Of a DNA stretch of 29,679 nucleotides, positions 1-7,488 are shown piece by piece. The position numbers and the translations under genes were made by a program. The DNA is from Brevundimonas sp. UBA7534 (lineage in GTDB: Bacteria > Pseudomonadota > Alphaproteobacteria > Caulobacterales > Caulobacteraceae). Where the stretch lies: assembly GCF_002479325.1 (NCBI RefSeq), contig NZ_DLMO01000016.1, forward strand, positions 1-29,679, in the 5' to 3' direction. Each line of letters opens with the position of its first letter. Within the stretch, counting starts at the first letter, position 1. The notes under the pieces were generated by a model, which made no database searches, was not told the DNA's origin, and saw only the letters and a list, made by a program, of their open reading frames with translations.

Positions 1-92
1 ACCGGCTGGTCTTCGTCACGGACACGCGCCATGCCGTGCTGACGCAAGGAGCCCCCGCGTCGGCCGATATCATTCTCAAGTCGGCCCGCTGA
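1..92 (+). CDS. C-terminal end of an unidentified protein (cut by window start)
   Basis: An open frame enters from the left edge and stops at TGA 90-92. The visible tail is about 29 residues, starting RLVFVTDTRHAV and ending DIILKSAR. Codon use is GC-rich like the neighbours, and the next gene starts 6 bases after the stop, so this looks like a real gene end in the same transcription unit as the ribbon-helix-helix gene. I do not recognise the family from this fragment and assign no function. Confidence 0.5.
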   Translation, partial: RLVFVTDTRHAVLTQGAPASADIILKSAR

Positions 93-98
93 ACAACC

Positions 99-317
99 GT
101 GTCGGGCCTGACGAAACGATCGGTCGTTCTGGCCGGTCACGCCACCTCCGTGGCGCTGGAGCCTGAGTTCTGGGCCGTTCTTGACCGGGTCGCGCAATCG
201 CGCGGGCTCAGCAAGGCGGGTCTGCTGGCCGAGATCGACGCCGGGCGTGGACGGCGTCCGTTGGCTTCGGCCTGCCGCGTACTGGCCCTGGAATGGGCCC
301 GCCAGGGGACGGATTAA
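99..317 (+). CDS. ribbon-helix-helix domain protein, 72 aa
   Basis: A 72-residue protein starting at GTG 99. Residues 6-50 (KRSVVLAGHATSVALEPEFW, then a helix-rich stretch with LSKAGLLAEID) look like the short ribbon-helix-helix family found beside housekeeping genes in alphaproteobacteria (RHH_4 type). The pattern is a beta strand followed by two helices. Such proteins may bind DNA as dimers, but the role of this family is not established. No clear Shine-Dalgarno precedes the GTG; the 6-base spacing to the upstream stop suggests translational coupling. Its TAA stop (315-317) overlaps the TAA of the convergent transporter on the other strand (314-316). Family assignment is fairly secure; function is unknown. 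Confidence 0.75.
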   Translation: MSGLTKRSVVLAGHATSVALEPEFWAVLDRVAQSRGLSKAGLLAEIDAGRGRRPLASACRVLALEWARQGTD

Positions 318-1594
318 CCCTTGTCTTCCGGCAGCACCCGCCCCATGCCCCACAGCGCCAGAACGGTGAGCACCGCCGCCGCCGATAGATAGCCGCCGAC
401 CGCCGCCGCCCCCCACGCCTGCGCCAGCTTCAGCGCCACATACGGCGCCAGCGACGCGCCCAATATGCCCGCCAGGTTGAACGCCATCGACGCCCCGGTG
501 TAGCGCACCGCCGTCGGGAACGGCCGCGCCATCGCCGCCCCCAGCGGCCCATAGGTGCAGCCCATCAGCGCGAACCCCAGGGCGAAGAAGATCAGCAGTC
601 CGCTCAGTCCGCCATGCAGCAGGGGGGCGAACAGGGCGCCGAACAGGCCGATGCCGATGGTGGAGGCGATCAGCACCCGGACCTGACCGAATTTGTCCGC
701 CGCCAGCGCGGTCACGGGGATCAGGGCGGCGAAGAACAGCACGCCGATCAACTGGACCGGCAGGACGTCGGCCCGCGCCAGCCCCATGCCGGTCGTGGCC
801 CATCCCAGGGCGAAGACGGTCATCAGATAGAACAGGACAAAGGTGGTCGTGGCGCCCAGCGTGCCCAGCACCAGAGCCGCCTTGTGCCGCGCGAACAGGC
901 TGACGATCGGGGCGCGCACCCGCTCATCGCGCTCCAACGCCGTCTTGAACTCGGGCGTCTCGGTGATCTTCAGTCGCACCCACAGCCCCACGAACACCAG
1001 AACCGCGCTGGCCAGAAAAGGCGCGCGCCACCCCCAGCTCAGGAAGGCGTCCTCGCTCAGGTTGGCCGTCAGCAGGATAAAGGCGGTCGTCGACAGGACG
1101 AAACCGATGGGCGCGCCCAATTGCGGGAACATGCCGAACCAGGCCTTCTTTCCGGGCGGCGCGTTCTCGGTCGCCAGCAGGACCGCACCGCCCCACTCAC
1201 CGCCCAGTCCCAGCCCCTGGCCGAAGCGGCAGAGCGCCAGCAGCATCGGCGCGATCACACCCGCCTGGGCGTAGGTGGGCAACAGGCCGATCACCACCGT
1301 CGACACCCCCATCGTCAACAACGCCGCGACCAGAGTCGCCTTGCGCCCCACCCGGTCGCCGAAATGGCCGAACGCCACCGCCCCGATCGGACGGGCGAAG
1401 AAGGCGATAGCGAATGTGGCGAAGGACGACAGTGTCGAGGTCAGCGGGTCGTCGCCGGGAAAGAACAGGGCCGGAAACACCAGCACCGCCGCCGTGGCGT
1501 AGATGTAGAAGTCGAAGAACTCGATCGTCGTGCCGATCAGGCTGGCGAACAGCACGCGACCGGTTGAGTTCTTCGGCAGGACGGCGTCGGCCAT
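314..1594 (-). CDS. MFS transporter, metabolite:H+ symporter (MHS) type
   Basis: A 426-residue integral membrane protein with about 12 hydrophobic segments, the usual size for the major facilitator superfamily. The N-terminal TIEFFDFYIYATAA stretch, the loop 2-3 motif A at residues 76-85 (GHFGDRVGRK) and GGEWGG at 131-136 are typical of the MHS subfamily (ShiA/KgtP/ProP-like), which imports organic acids, betaines or similar solutes with protons. The substrate cannot be told from sequence. The second motif A copy in the C-terminal half is degraded (AADKFGQVR). An AG-rich Shine-Dalgarno (GAGAGGGG) lies a few bases upstream of the ATG at 1594. It lies 58 bases downstream of hrpB on the same strand, so the two may be co-transcribed without an obvious functional link. 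Confidence 0.88.
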   Translation of the reverse strand: MADAVLPKNSTGRVLFASLIGTTIEFFDFYIYATAAVLVFPALFFPGDDPLTSTLSSFATFAIAFFARPIGAVAFGHFGDRVGRKATLVAALLTMGVSTVVIGLLPTYAQAGVIAPMLLALCRFGQGLGLGGEWGGAVLLATENAPPGKKAWFGMFPQLGAPIGFVLSTTAFILLTANLSEDAFLSWGWRAPFLASAVLVFVGLWVRLKITETPEFKTALERDERVRAPIVSLFARHKAALVLGTLGATTTFVLFYLMTVFALGWATTGMGLARADVLPVQLIGVLFFAALIPVTALAADKFGQVRVLIASTIGIGLFGALFAPLLHGGLSGLLIFFALGFALMGCTYGPLGAAMARPFPTAVRYTGASMAFNLAGILGASLAPYVALKLAQAWGAAAVGGYLSAAAVLTVLALWGMGRVLPEDKG

Positions 1595-1652
1595 GATTTT
1601 CCCCTCTCGAGCGTCTGCGATGCCCGCGGGGCAAGCGCGTCGTCAAGCACGA

Positions 1653-4088
1653 TCACGTCCCACGGGGCTTGGCGCGGGTGGTCGGCGGAGCCTCGGCAGG
1701 GTTCTCGGGCCAGGGGTGGCGGGGGTAGCGGCCGCGCATCTCTGACCGGACCGCCGCCCAGGAACCCGCCCAGAAGCCGGGCAGGTCCTGGGTCACTTGC
1801 ACCGGGCGGCGCGCGGGCGACAGCAGCGCCAGGGTCAGGGGAACCCGTCCGCCGCCGACGGTCGGATGGGTCTTCACCCCGAACAACTCCTGTACGCGGA
1901 TATCGACGCGCGGCCCGCCCTCGGCCCTATAGTCGATGGCCGCAGACCCCAGCGGCGTGGTCAGCCGGACCGGCGCCAATTCGTCCAGCCGGCGCTGCAG
2001 ATCCCAAGGGATCAACGCGCGAAGCCCGTCCGCCAAGCGCGCGTCGCCGATCGCCTCCAGCGAGCGCGCGCCGTCCAGAAGGGGCCACAGCCACGTCTCG
2101 CGCGCGGCGATCAAGCCCACTTCGGAGACGTCCGGCCAGGCGTCATCCAGGCCATGCAGGAAGGCCAGGCGGGCCCTCAGGGCCGTCGATTGCTCGCCCC
2201 AGCGCAAGCCTGCCAATCCGTCCGCCTCGATCTCGGCGCGCAGGGCATCGGCCAGCTGGGCCGGATCAGGGGCGCCGACGATCTTTTCCTCCAGCACGAT
2301 AGCTCCGATGCGCCGGACCCGTCGGATCACCGGCCGCCCCGACGGTTCGCGCGCCAGACGATCCTCGGTCTCGATCAGACGCGACAGATGATTGCGCAGC
2401 GTCTCCTCGTCCAGCGCGGCGGCCAGACGGACCCGGTCGCGGGCGTCGCCGCCGCCCAGTTCGCCCACCGCCAACCAGGTCTCGCGCGCCAGATGGTCGG
2501 TCGCGTCCAACAGGGCGCCGCGTCCGCTGGCCAGCAGGAGTTCGCCCGGCCTTCCCTTTGCGCGCGCGATGCGCTCGGGAAAGGCCTCGGCCAGCAGCAG
2601 TCCCGGTTCGACGATCTGACCGCTTCCGCCGCCGGCCGCCTTCGCCCAGCGCTCGGCCAATTTCATCGCGTCACGCGCCCGAGGCGACCGGTCCCGCGCC
2701 AGCGCTATCAGACGGTCGGCCAGATCGACGCGGGCGCCGCCCAGGCCCGGCTCGCTCAGCAGGGCGGCGATGCGCGCGCCGGTCAAGGCGTCGCCGCCGT
2801 CCGACGCTATCGCAACCATATGCGCAAGCCGAGGCGACAGCGGGATGCGCGCCAGCCGCCGGCCGTGCGCCGTCAGCCCGCCGTCGGCGTCCAACGCGCC
2901 CAGGCGACCCAGGACCTTGCGCGCCTCCGCCATCGCCCCGACAGGCGGCGTATCCAGCAACGCCAGCCCTTCGGTCGATCGCGCGCCCCAACGCGCCAGG
3001 TCCAGCGCCAGGCCCGTCAGGTCCGCTTCCTGAATCTCCGGCCGTTGGTGCGCGACCAGACCGCGCGTCTGTTCCTCGTCCCACAGCCGATAGCAGACGC
3101 CCGGTTCGGTGCGGCCCGCCCGCCCGCGCCGCTGCTCGGCCGAGGAACGGCTGACCCGCACGGTCGCCAGCCGCGTCAGCCCGCTGGACGGTTCGAACCG
3201 GGGCACGCGCGACAGGCCGCCGTCGATCACCACACGCACCCCGTCGATGGTCAGGCTGGTTTCGGCCACGGAGGTCGCCAGCACCAGCTTGCGCCGCCCC
3301 GGCGCGGGCGGTTCGATCACACGGTCCTGCTCGGCTCGATCCAGACCGCCGTAAAGGGGAACGACATCGATATTCGGCAGACGCAGCCCTTCGCCGACCA
3401 GCCGCGCGACACGGTGGATCTCGCCCTGCCCCGGCAGGAAGGCCAGGATCGATCCGGTCTCCTCTCCCAGGGCGGTCAGACAGGCGCGCGCCATGGCCTC
3501 CTCGAACCGTTCGGAAGCATTGCGGCCCAGGTAGCGGGTCTGGATCGGGAAGGCCCGTCCCTCCGCCTCGATCACCGGCGCACCATCCAGCAACCGCGAC
3601 ACCCCCTCCACGTCAAGTGTGGCCGACATCACCAGCAGGCGAAGGTCCTCGCGCAAGGCTCCTTGCGTCTCGCGCGCAAGGGCCAGGCCCAGGTCGGCGT
3701 CCAGGCTGCGCTCGTGAAACTCGTCGAACAGGACCGCGCCGATGCCCTCCAGCCCCGGATCGTCCAGGATCATGCGGGTGAAGACCCCCTCGGTGACGAC
3801 TTCGATACGGGTGTGGGGACCGATCCGGCTCTGCAGCCGCGTGCGATAGCCGACCTGGCCGCCCGCGCTCTCGCCCAGGGTGGAAGCCATGCGATCGGCG
3901 GCCGCGCGCGCGGCCAACCGCCGCGGTTCCAGGACCAGAACCTTGCCGTCCCCCAGCCATGGCTGATCCAGTAGGGCCAGTGGGACCACGGTGGTCTTGC
4001 CCGCGCCTGGCGGCGCGGCCAGCACCGCCGTATTCCCGTGGGACAGGGCGGCCTTCAGAGGGTCGAGGACGGCGTGGATCGGCAGCAT
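1653..4088 (-). CDS. hrpB: ATP-dependent RNA helicase HrpB
   Basis: An 811-residue DEAH-type superfamily 2 helicase of the HrpB family; the length is normal for the family. Walker A is at residues 28-32 (GAGKT), the Walker B/DEAH-like motif at 122-127 reads DEFHER as in other HrpB proteins, motif III SAT is at 155-157 and motif VI QRRGRAGR at 319-326. The helicase-associated region and the long HrpB-specific C-terminal domain follow, ending in a tail with WPENP. HrpB is a cytoplasmic enzyme; its physiological RNA substrate is poorly defined. The ATG at 4088 is the natural start, giving the typical short N-terminus just before Walker A. It is divergent from the amino-acid permease across 143 bases. 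Confidence 0.95.
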   Translation of the reverse strand: MLPIHAVLDPLKAALSHGNTAVLAAPPGAGKTTVVPLALLDQPWLGDGKVLVLEPRRLAARAAADRMASTLGESAGGQVGYRTRLQSRIGPHTRIEVVTEGVFTRMILDDPGLEGIGAVLFDEFHERSLDADLGLALARETQGALREDLRLLVMSATLDVEGVSRLLDGAPVIEAEGRAFPIQTRYLGRNASERFEEAMARACLTALGEETGSILAFLPGQGEIHRVARLVGEGLRLPNIDVVPLYGGLDRAEQDRVIEPPAPGRRKLVLATSVAETSLTIDGVRVVIDGGLSRVPRFEPSSGLTRLATVRVSRSSAEQRRGRAGRTEPGVCYRLWDEEQTRGLVAHQRPEIQEADLTGLALDLARWGARSTEGLALLDTPPVGAMAEARKVLGRLGALDADGGLTAHGRRLARIPLSPRLAHMVAIASDGGDALTGARIAALLSEPGLGGARVDLADRLIALARDRSPRARDAMKLAERWAKAAGGGSGQIVEPGLLLAEAFPERIARAKGRPGELLLASGRGALLDATDHLARETWLAVGELGGGDARDRVRLAAALDEETLRNHLSRLIETEDRLAREPSGRPVIRRVRRIGAIVLEEKIVGAPDPAQLADALRAEIEADGLAGLRWGEQSTALRARLAFLHGLDDAWPDVSEVGLIAARETWLWPLLDGARSLEAIGDARLADGLRALIPWDLQRRLDELAPVRLTTPLGSAAIDYRAEGGPRVDIRVQELFGVKTHPTVGGGRVPLTLALLSPARRPVQVTQDLPGFWAGSWAAVRSEMRGRYPRHPWPENPAEAPPTTRAKPRGT

Positions 4089-4158
4089 CGGACGCGTCTA
4101 GCCCGGCGCGGGTCGATCACGAAAGCGTCGTCTGGCGTTAACCGCGCCGTCATCCGCG

Positions 4159-4187
4159 TTGCGCGGTCGGGCATAGGCCGCTAGCGT
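4159..4187 (+). promoter_or_regulatory. possible promoter of the amino-acid permease gene
   Basis: In the divergent hrpB/permease gap, TTGCGC (4159-4164) and GCTAGCGT (4180-4187) resemble the Caulobacter housekeeping promoter (TTGAC-like -35 and GCTA-type -10) with acceptable spacing. The -10 match is partial. This is inference only. Confidence 0.25.
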
Positions 4188-4231
4188 CCCGCCCGACGCA
4201 GCGAGGGCTGCCGTAAAACGTGGGGGTATTT

Positions 4232-5842
4232 ATGTGGCGCGTTAAGTCGCTCGACGCGATTCTGGCCACGGCCGAGAAGAAATCGCTTCATCGGTCGCTG
4301 GGTCCGATCCAACTGACATTGCTGGGGATCGGGGCCATCATCGGCACCGGCATCTTCGTGCTGACGGCCGCGGCCGCGCAGAAGGCCGGGCCGGGCATGA
4401 TGATCAGCTTCGTCATCGCCGGCGCGGTCTGCGCCGTGGCGGCGCTGTGCTATTCGGAACTGGCCTCGATGGCCCCGGTGTCCGGGTCGGCCTATACCTA
4501 CACCTACGCCGTCATGGGCGAGTTGCTGGCGTGGTGCGTCGGCTGGGCGCTGATTCTGGAATACGCCGTGGCGGCCTCGGCCGTGTCCGTCGGCTGGTCG
4601 GGCTATGTGCTGGGCCTGATCGAGAAAGGGCTAGGATTCGACTTCCCGGACATGTTGTCCGCCGGGCCCGCCTGGACGATGAACGGCCTGATCCCGACTC
4701 CGGACTTCTCGGTCGGCCTGATCAACGTCCCGGCCATCATCGTGGCCCTGGCCGTCACCGGCCTGCTGATCATCGGCACGACGGAATCGGCGCGGGTCAA
4801 CGCCATCCTGGTGGCCATCAAGGTCGTGGCCCTGACCATCTTCATCGCCCTGACCCTGCCGGTGGTAGAGACGGCCAACCTGTCGCCCTTCGCGCCCAAC
4901 GGAATGTTCGGCGCCTATTCGGGCATGGGCATCGTCGGCGCCGCGGCGTCCATCTTCTTCGCCTACGTCGGCTTTGACGCCGTATCCACGGCGGCGGAGG
5001 AGACCAAGAACCCGCAACGCAACGTGCCCATCGGCCTGATCGGCTCGCTGGCCTTCTGCACCGTCTTCTACCTGCTGGTCGCCCTGGGCGCGGCGGGCGC
5101 CATCGGCGCGCAGCCGGTCCTGGCCGCCGACGGTTCGGCCGTGCAACCGGGCTCGGCCGCCTTCATGGCCGCCTGCGCCCTGACCGAAAACGCCGACCGC
5201 CTGGTCTGCTCGAACGAGGCGCTGGCGCACGTCCTGCGCGTCATCGGCCATCCGCAGGTCGGCAACGCCCTGGGCACGGCCGCCTTGCTGGCGCTGCCGT
5301 CGGTCATCCTGATGATGATCTTCGGCCAGACCCGCATCTTCTTCGTCATGGCGCGCGACGGCCTGCTGCCGGAAGGCCTGACCAAGATGCACTCCAAGTG
5401 GAAGACGCCTTACATCGTCACCCTGTTCACCGGCATCGCGGTGGCCATCGCCGGCGCCCTGTTCCCCGTCGGCCAGCTGGCCGACATCTCCAACTCGGGC
5501 ACCCTGTTCGCCTTCTTCATGGTGTCGATCGCCGTGTTGATGCTGCGGGTGAAGGATCCCAACCGCCATCGCCCGTTCAAGACGCCGGCGGTGTGGATCA
5601 TCGCGCCGCTGTCGGCCCTGGGCTGCCTGGCCCTGTTCTGGAACCTGCCGCACGACGCCAAGATGGTACTGCCGATCTGGGGCGCTTTCGGCCTGCTGAT
5701 CTATTTCATCTACGGCTTCCGCAAGAGCCATGTGGGTCGCGGCATCGTCGATGTGCCGGAACTGTCTCCGGACGCGCCTCCGGGACCGGTGCCGCCGATG
5801 CCGGGCGCACCCGCGCCGGGCTCGGAAGACGAGCGCAAGTGA
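4232..5842 (+). CDS. APC family amino-acid permease
   Basis: An inner-membrane amino-acid transporter of the amino acid-polyamine-organocation superfamily, 536 residues from ATG 4232, with about 12 transmembrane segments. The first segment has the APC signature GIGAIIGTGIFVL, followed by ELASMAPVSGSAYTYTYAVMG and, in the middle, FFAYVGFDAVSTAAEETKNP, as in the cationic amino-acid transporter (YfnA/YhdG-like) branch. The tail after the last segment is Pro-rich and likely cytoplasmic. A GTG at 4220 would add four residues (MGVF), but the G-run at 4222-4226 fits as the Shine-Dalgarno of ATG 4232, so I prefer the ATG. The gene ends just before a strong intrinsic terminator. The substrate is not determined. 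Confidence 0.9.
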   Translation: MWRVKSLDAILATAEKKSLHRSLGPIQLTLLGIGAIIGTGIFVLTAAAAQKAGPGMMISFVIAGAVCAVAALCYSELASMAPVSGSAYTYTYAVMGELLAWCVGWALILEYAVAASAVSVGWSGYVLGLIEKGLGFDFPDMLSAGPAWTMNGLIPTPDFSVGLINVPAIIVALAVTGLLIIGTTESARVNAILVAIKVVALTIFIALTLPVVETANLSPFAPNGMFGAYSGMGIVGAAASIFFAYVGFDAVSTAAEETKNPQRNVPIGLIGSLAFCTVFYLLVALGAAGAIGAQPVLAADGSAVQPGSAAFMAACALTENADRLVCSNEALAHVLRVIGHPQVGNALGTAALLALPSVILMMIFGQTRIFFVMARDGLLPEGLTKMHSKWKTPYIVTLFTGIAVAIAGALFPVGQLADISNSGTLFAFFMVSIAVLMLRVKDPNRHRPFKTPAVWIIAPLSALGCLALFWNLPHDAKMVLPIWGAFGLLIYFIYGFRKSHVGRGIVDVPELSPDAPPGPVPPMPGAPAPGSEDERK

Positions 5843-5848
5843 TACGGG

Positions 5849-5877
5849 AAGGCGGCCTCCGGGCCGCCTTCTTTTTT
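5849..5877 (+). terminator. intrinsic terminator after the permease gene
   Basis: A perfect 9-bp stem, AAGGCGGCC (5849-5857) and GGCCGCCTT (5862-5870), with a four-base TCCG loop, is followed after one C by six T (5872-5877). It starts 6 bases after the permease stop and separates it from the hydrolase gene at 5905. Confidence 0.92.
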
Positions 5878-5904
5878 GGCCCGTGCATCCCTATTGAAGA
5901 AGCC

Positions 5905-6603
5905 ATGAGCCAGTCCTCGCCCATCGGCGTCTTCGTCACGCCCGTCACGCCGCTTCAACAGAACTGCACGACCGTCTGGTGCGCCGCCACCAACAAGGCC
6001 GCCGTGATCGATCCCGGCGGATCGGTCGATGCGGTGTTGGGCGAGGTCGCGCGGCGCGGCCTGACCCTGGACCAGATCTGGATCACCCACGGCCACCTGG
6101 ACCATGCGGGCGGCGCCGCCGAGATGCAGGAGAAGTCGGGCGTTCAGATCGTCGGCCCCCAGGCCGCCGACCAGTTCTGGATCGACCGCATCGTGGAGTC
6201 GGGCCGGATGTACGGCCTGCCCGACGCGCGGCCCTTCACCCCCGACCGATGGCTGGAGGACGGCGACACCGTCACCCTGGGCGAAACCGTATGGGAGGTG
6301 CGCCACTGCCCGGGTCACACGCCGGGCCATGTCGTCTTTTTCAACCGCGCGGCGCGGTTCGCCCAGGTGGGAGACGTCCTGTTCAAGGGATCGGTGGGAC
6401 GCACCGACTTCCCGATGAGCGATCCGCCAGCGCTGATACGCTCAGTGGTCGACAAGCTTTGGCCGATGGGCGACGACGTGACCTTCGTACCGGGCCACGG
6501 CCCGATCTCGACCTTCGGGGAGGAGCGGCGCACCAACCCCTTCGTGTCGGACGCCGCCCTGCAGCGCGCGCCGCTGACGCGCCCGGCCAGCGGCCCCGCT
6601 TAG
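5905..6603 (+). CDS. MBL-fold metallo-hydrolase, glyoxalase II-like (YcbL type)
   Basis: A 232-residue soluble metallo-beta-lactamase-fold hydrolase. The metal motif is at residues 61-67 (THGHLDH: H62, H64, D66, H67). Further ligands are H138 in GHTPGH, D157 in VGDVLF, and H198 in PGHGP. SVGRTDFP at 163-170 is typical of the short glyoxalase II-like YcbL group, which lacks the full C-terminal glutathione-binding domain of GloB. Binding of two zinc or iron ions is expected; hydrolysis of a thioester is likely but the substrate is unknown. The frame is open far upstream, into the permease gene, but ATG 5905 gives the family's normal N-terminus and lies after the terminator. Its TAG stop overlaps the stop of the convergent small gene. 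Confidence 0.9.
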   Translation: MSQSSPIGVFVTPVTPLQQNCTTVWCAATNKAAVIDPGGSVDAVLGEVARRGLTLDQIWITHGHLDHAGGAAEMQEKSGVQIVGPQAADQFWIDRIVESGRMYGLPDARPFTPDRWLEDGDTVTLGETVWEVRHCPGHTPGHVVFFNRAARFAQVGDVLFKGSVGRTDFPMSDPPALIRSVVDKLWPMGDDVTFVPGHGPISTFGEERRTNPFVSDAALQRAPLTRPASGPA

Positions 6604-6893
6604 CGCCGCAGCAGCATCCCCAGGATCACGCCGATCCCCAAAGCATAAAGCGTGGCGCGTTCGGGCGACTGGCGGATGCGTTCGCGGGCTTGGACGACGC
6701 CGTCCTCCACGCCCTCGCGGAGACGGGTCGCGTCGGCCTTGACGGCCCCGCGCAGGGACTCCGGCCGGTCGAAGCTGCGGCGTTCGCCGGCGGCGATCAC
6801 GTCGTCGGCCGCGACGTCCAGCCGATGGGTCAGGCTGTCGTCCTCCAGCACGATGTCGTCGGGGCTGGCCGGGGCGATGGGGGTCTGGGTCAT
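6600..6893 (-). CDS. small tail-anchored membrane protein, DUF883/YqjD-like
   Basis: A 97-residue protein starting at ATG 6893 (MTQTPIAPASPDD), chosen because GGAG lies 7 bases upstream; a longer open frame to 6941 has no such support. It has an acidic, helical N-terminal part, a charged central helix (LREGVEDGVVQARERIRQSP) and a single C-terminal hydrophobic segment (ATLYALGIGVILGMLLRR) ending in two arginines. This architecture resembles YqjD/ElaB-like proteins, which anchor to the inner membrane by a C-terminal helix and in E. coli bind ribosomes. The match is architectural, not sequence-diagnostic. It lies 58 bases downstream of regA on the same strand. Confidence 0.65.
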   Translation of the reverse strand: MTQTPIAPASPDDIVLEDDSLTHRLDVAADDVIAAGERRSFDRPESLRGAVKADATRLREGVEDGVVQARERIRQSPERATLYALGIGVILGMLLRR

Positions 6894-6951
6894 GGAAAGT
6901 CTCCGCTGGTCTGTCGAGCGATCAACCCCCCGCCCCCGCACGGGTTCCCGC

Positions 6952-7488
6952 TCAGGTGACCTGACGCTTCTCCAGCTTCCGCGCCAGGGTGCGGCGGTGC
7001 ATCCCCAGCCGACGGGCCGTCTCTGAGATGTTGAAGTCGGTCTCGGCCAGCACCTCGTGGATGCGTTCCCACTCCAGCGTCTTGATCGAGGTCGGACGCC
7101 CGCCCAGCGGGGCGGCGGCGTCGCCCTCGGCCCGGCCGAAGGCCGCCTCTATGTCGTCGGTGCTGGCGGGCTTGGCAAGATAGTGGCGCGCGCCCAGCTT
7201 GATGGCCTCGACCGCCGTGGCGATGCTGGCGAAACCGGTCAGGACGACGATGTTCATGTCCGGGTCAAAGGCATGCAGACGCTCAACGCAGGTCAGACCG
7301 GACGAGGCCCCCAACTTGAGGTCCACCACGGCGTAGCCGGGACGGCGCCCTTTCAGCACCGCCTCCATCTGATCGGGGCCTGCCGCGCTCAGCACCGTGT
7401 AGCCGCGGCGTTCGAACGACCGTCGCAGAGTGGCCGAAAAGGATTCGTCGTCTTCCACGATCAGCAGCAGGCGGGTCTCATCGGCCAT
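6952..7488 (-). CDS. regA: redox response regulator, ActR/PrrA/RegA family
   Basis: A 178-residue response regulator. The receiver has the acidic pair D13-D14, phospho-acceptor D56 (VVDLKL), a TGF switch region and K107 region (LAKPAS). The C-terminus carries a Fis-type helix-turn-helix (ISETARRLGMHRRTLARKLEKR split by the turn at GMHRR). This short receiver-HTH architecture without an AAA domain is diagnostic of RegA/PrrA/ActR, global regulators of respiration and redox balance in alphaproteobacteria. The ATG at 7488 has AGGAG 7 bases upstream and overlaps the end of regB by 11 bases, which argues for coupled synthesis of kinase and regulator. It is the last gene of the cyo-SURF1-regBA run. 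Confidence 0.95.
   Translation of the reverse strand: MADETRLLLIVEDDESFSATLRRSFERRGYTVLSAAGPDQMEAVLKGRRPGYAVVDLKLGASSGLTCVERLHAFDPDMNIVVLTGFASIATAVEAIKLGARHYLAKPASTDDIEAAFGRAEGDAAAPLGGRPTSIKTLEWERIHEVLAETDFNISETARRLGMHRRTLARKLEKRQVT

Noticed and set aside
1797..3974. Long open frame on the plus strand opposite hrpB (725 codons)
   Set aside because: It mirrors the codon pattern of hrpB in GC-rich DNA, is full of Gln/Arg/Ala runs, and has no recognisable domain.
5398..5904. Upstream extension of the MBL hydrolase frame into the permease gene
   Set aside because: The extension is out-of-frame permease sequence and crosses a strong terminator; ATG 5905 gives the family N-terminus.
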